Shown here: one piece after another, positions 4,477 to 5,938 of the stretch
Layout of the letters: every line of letters starts with the position of its first letter
How positions within the stretch are numbered: the first letter of the stretch is position 1
NCBI GenBank assembly: GCA_937901435.1
Contig: CALGTJ010000574.1
Coordinates: forward strand, 1 to 5,938
DNA from: an uncultured Rhodobacter sp.
GTDB taxonomy: Bacteria; Pseudomonadota; Alphaproteobacteria; Rhodobacterales; Rhodobacteraceae
Direction: 5' to 3'
Length of the DNA stretch: 5,938 bases
Program-made: the position numbers and the translations under genes
Notes under the pieces: generated by a model
What the model was told of the DNA's origin: nothing
The model's database searches: none
The model's input: the letters and a program-made list of their open reading frames with translations, nothing else

Positions 4477-5938
4477 GATGCCAACAAGCCTGCGCAATGT
4501 TGCGATCTTGCTTCTGATCTGGGAAATCACAGGGCGCCTAGATCTTGTCGCCAGTGGCGCGCTGCCGGGGTTCAGCGAAATCCTAATCCGCTTATGGGAA
4601 GACCGAGCTGATTATCCGCTCCACATCTGGGCGACACTCTATGCGTCCGGCGTGGGCTTTCTGATTGGCAATGCGATTGCGTTGATAGCGGGCGTGGCCT
4701 TTGCGATGTCGCCCACGTTGCTCCGCCTCTTTCGCGGCGTGAATATTGCCGTTTTTGCTTTGCCGCCCATCGCGATCGCCCCGATCCTTGTGCTGACCCT
4801 ATCCGGCATGGCCCCCCGCATCGTCCTTGCGGCATTGGCGGTCTACTTTGTGACCATGACGGCAACGGTGATCGGGATAAGCCAGTCGGACAGCAGGGCA
4901 AGTGACCTCGTCAAGGCCTATGGAGGTGGTCGTTGGCGAATTCTTTGGCTGGTCCAACTGCGGAGCGCCTTGCCCACTATCATCACCGGCTTCCAGATCG
5001 CGGCCCCTAACGCGGTATTGGGTGCAATTCTGGCCGAGTTTGGCGGTGGCGGGCGTTGGGGCCTTGGAACCTACTTACTCGGATCGCTTGGTCGGGGAGA
5101 GCCGGACAGACTATGGGGAATCGGACTGATCGCAACTGCAATTGCAGGATTGGGTTACTTGTTCTTTGCACTTATTTCCCGGGGCTTGCTTGGGGGAACG
5201 CGCGCTGTGACGTTGAACACCGCTACTCCAGTTGTTGAGGCGGTGTCTGCATCACCGCTTAAACGTACCATGATGTTGGTCGGCATCGTCTCTCTCCCAT
5301 TTCTTTTGTGGTGGGGCTTCATCGTGCTAACAGGCGTGCCTGCGATGATAGCAAAAACACCCTTTGGGGTGATCGACTATCTGTTTATCGCCAAGACTGC
5401 CCCGGTTGCACAAGAAAAGCTGTTCCAGGCATTGTCAGAGACACTCCCCATCACGTTTGCGGGCATGGCGGCAGGTATTGGCTTTGCCTTTCTGTTAGCA
5501 ATCTCAACACGTCTGTTCCCAAACGCTATTCGTGCATTCATGCCTGTGGCCCTTGTCACGCAAACGATGCCGCTGGTGGCTTTAACCCCGCTCTTGGTGC
5601 TCATATTCGGTCGTGGCACCTCTTTGACTCTATGGGTGACGATCTCTGTGACGTTTTTCCCCGCTTTCGTCACTTTGGCTCAAGGGATCGCATTGGTTCC
5701 GCGGAGCGCACAAGATTTGCCACGCGCCTATGGCGCATCTGTGTGGCAAGAAATGCGGATGGTTACGATCCCTGCATCTCTACCATATCTGTTTGCGGCG
5801 ACGCGTCTTACTGTCCCAAGGGCGTTGCTTGGTGTGATGATCGCTGAGTGGCTGGCAACTGGTCGTGGGCTGGGGAATTTGCTGAACCAGTCACGAGGCT
5901 ACCTCGACTTCGGGATGATCTGGACCGTTGCGTTTGTC
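4469..5938 (+). CDS. Fused two-domain ABC permease, 3' end beyond window
   Basis: From ATG 4469 a single frame stays open for 490 codons to the window edge. It encodes two tandem BPD_transp_1 (MetI-like) permease domains. Domain 1 (about 10-240) has hydrophobic segments near 60-80, 91-112, 117-137, 172-190 and 216-237, and an EAA-type loop KAYGGGRWRILWLVQLRSALP (149-169). A short linker (241-264) leads to domain 2. Its segments lie near 266-290, 327-345, 355-380, 386-406 and 441-461, with a second loop RAYGASVWQEM then IPASLP (419-439). Each loop normally docks one ATPase subunit. One fused polypeptide would therefore replace the usual permease dimer and work with two copies of the ATPase. 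Domain 2 is nearly complete at the edge, so perhaps 30-60 residues are missing. The start overlaps the ATPase stop (ATGGCTAG). ATG 4478 is an alternative with its purine-rich tract too close. Confidence 0.9.
   Translation, partial: MARMPTSLRNVAILLLIWEITGRLDLVASGALPGFSEILIRLWEDRADYPLHIWATLYASGVGFLIGNAIALIAGVAFAMSPTLLRLFRGVNIAVFALPPIAIAPILVLTLSGMAPRIVLAALAVYFVTMTATVIGISQSDSRASDLVKAYGGGRWRILWLVQLRSALPTIITGFQIAAPNAVLGAILAEFGGGGRWGLGTYLLGSLGRGEPDRLWGIGLIATAIAGLGYLFFALISRGLLGGTRAVTLNTATPVVEAVSASPLKRTMMLVGIVSLPFLLWWGFIVLTGVPAMIAKTPFGVIDYLFIAKTAPVAQEKLFQALSETLPITFAGMAAGIGFAFLLAISTRLFPNAIRAFMPVALVTQTMPLVALTPLLVLIFGRGTSLTLWVTISVTFFPAFVTLAQGIALVPRSAQDLPRAYGASVWQEMRMVTIPASLPYLFAATRLTVPRALLGVMIAEWLATGRGLGNLLNQSRGYLDFGMIWTVAFV

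Noticed and set aside
4902..5847. Several plus-strand frames (for example 5308-5847, 179 codons) that could be called as separate genes
   Set aside because: They are out-of-frame shadows of the fused permease. Their products are Cys- and Arg-rich without domains, while the permease frame is open throughout with two EAA loops.

Overview
The window looks like chromosomal DNA of a Rhodobacterales-type alphaproteobacterium. The basis is protein character (a MurR/RpiR regulator, a Tat-exported NMT1/THI5-like binding protein, a COG0212 protein), moderately high GC and codon use; no rRNA or other phylogenetic marker is present. It falls into two parts.

Left part (1 to about 801): gene-poor, degraded DNA. 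It holds the tail of a broken coding sequence on the + strand (1-246, in-frame TAA at 40-42). Two imperfect tandem units on the minus strand follow, each a GTTGCG/CGCAAC hairpin motif plus an intrinsic terminator (317-495). There is also a possible frameshifted coding remnant (562-703), a strong hairpin (667-702) and a pair of TGCACATA repeats (750-768). This part ends abruptly inside the first codons of dusA: on the minus strand the DusA N-terminal signature ARFSVAPMMDWT is readable (803-865), then homology stops and a stop codon follows. The 5' end of dusA is a known integration hotspot for prophages and genomic islands, so I read about 801/802 as the edge of an integrated, decaying element. 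The region to its right is host backbone.

Right part (about 802 to 5938): a divergently arranged transport locus. A MurR/RpiR-family regulator (1032-1880, minus) faces a tightly packed operon on the plus strand. The operon encodes a COG0212-type '5-formyl-THF cyclo-ligase-like' protein (1975-2712), a Tat-exported NMT1/THI5-like substrate-binding protein (2738-3709), an ABC ATPase (3709-4476) and a permease (4469 to the window edge). The permease is open for 490 codons without a stop and contains two permease domains fused in tandem. The last three genes overlap or nearly touch, so they are very likely co-translated.

The 94-bp divergent intergenic region carries four TGAAAC half-sites. One perfect inverted pair sits exactly between the candidate -35 and -10 of the operon, a layout expected for repression by the adjacent RpiR protein. 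Function is inferred: uptake of a small heterocycle, most plausibly a thiamin-pyrimidine-like or related precursor, with the COG0212 protein acting on the imported compound or a derivative. The substrate cannot be fixed from sequence.
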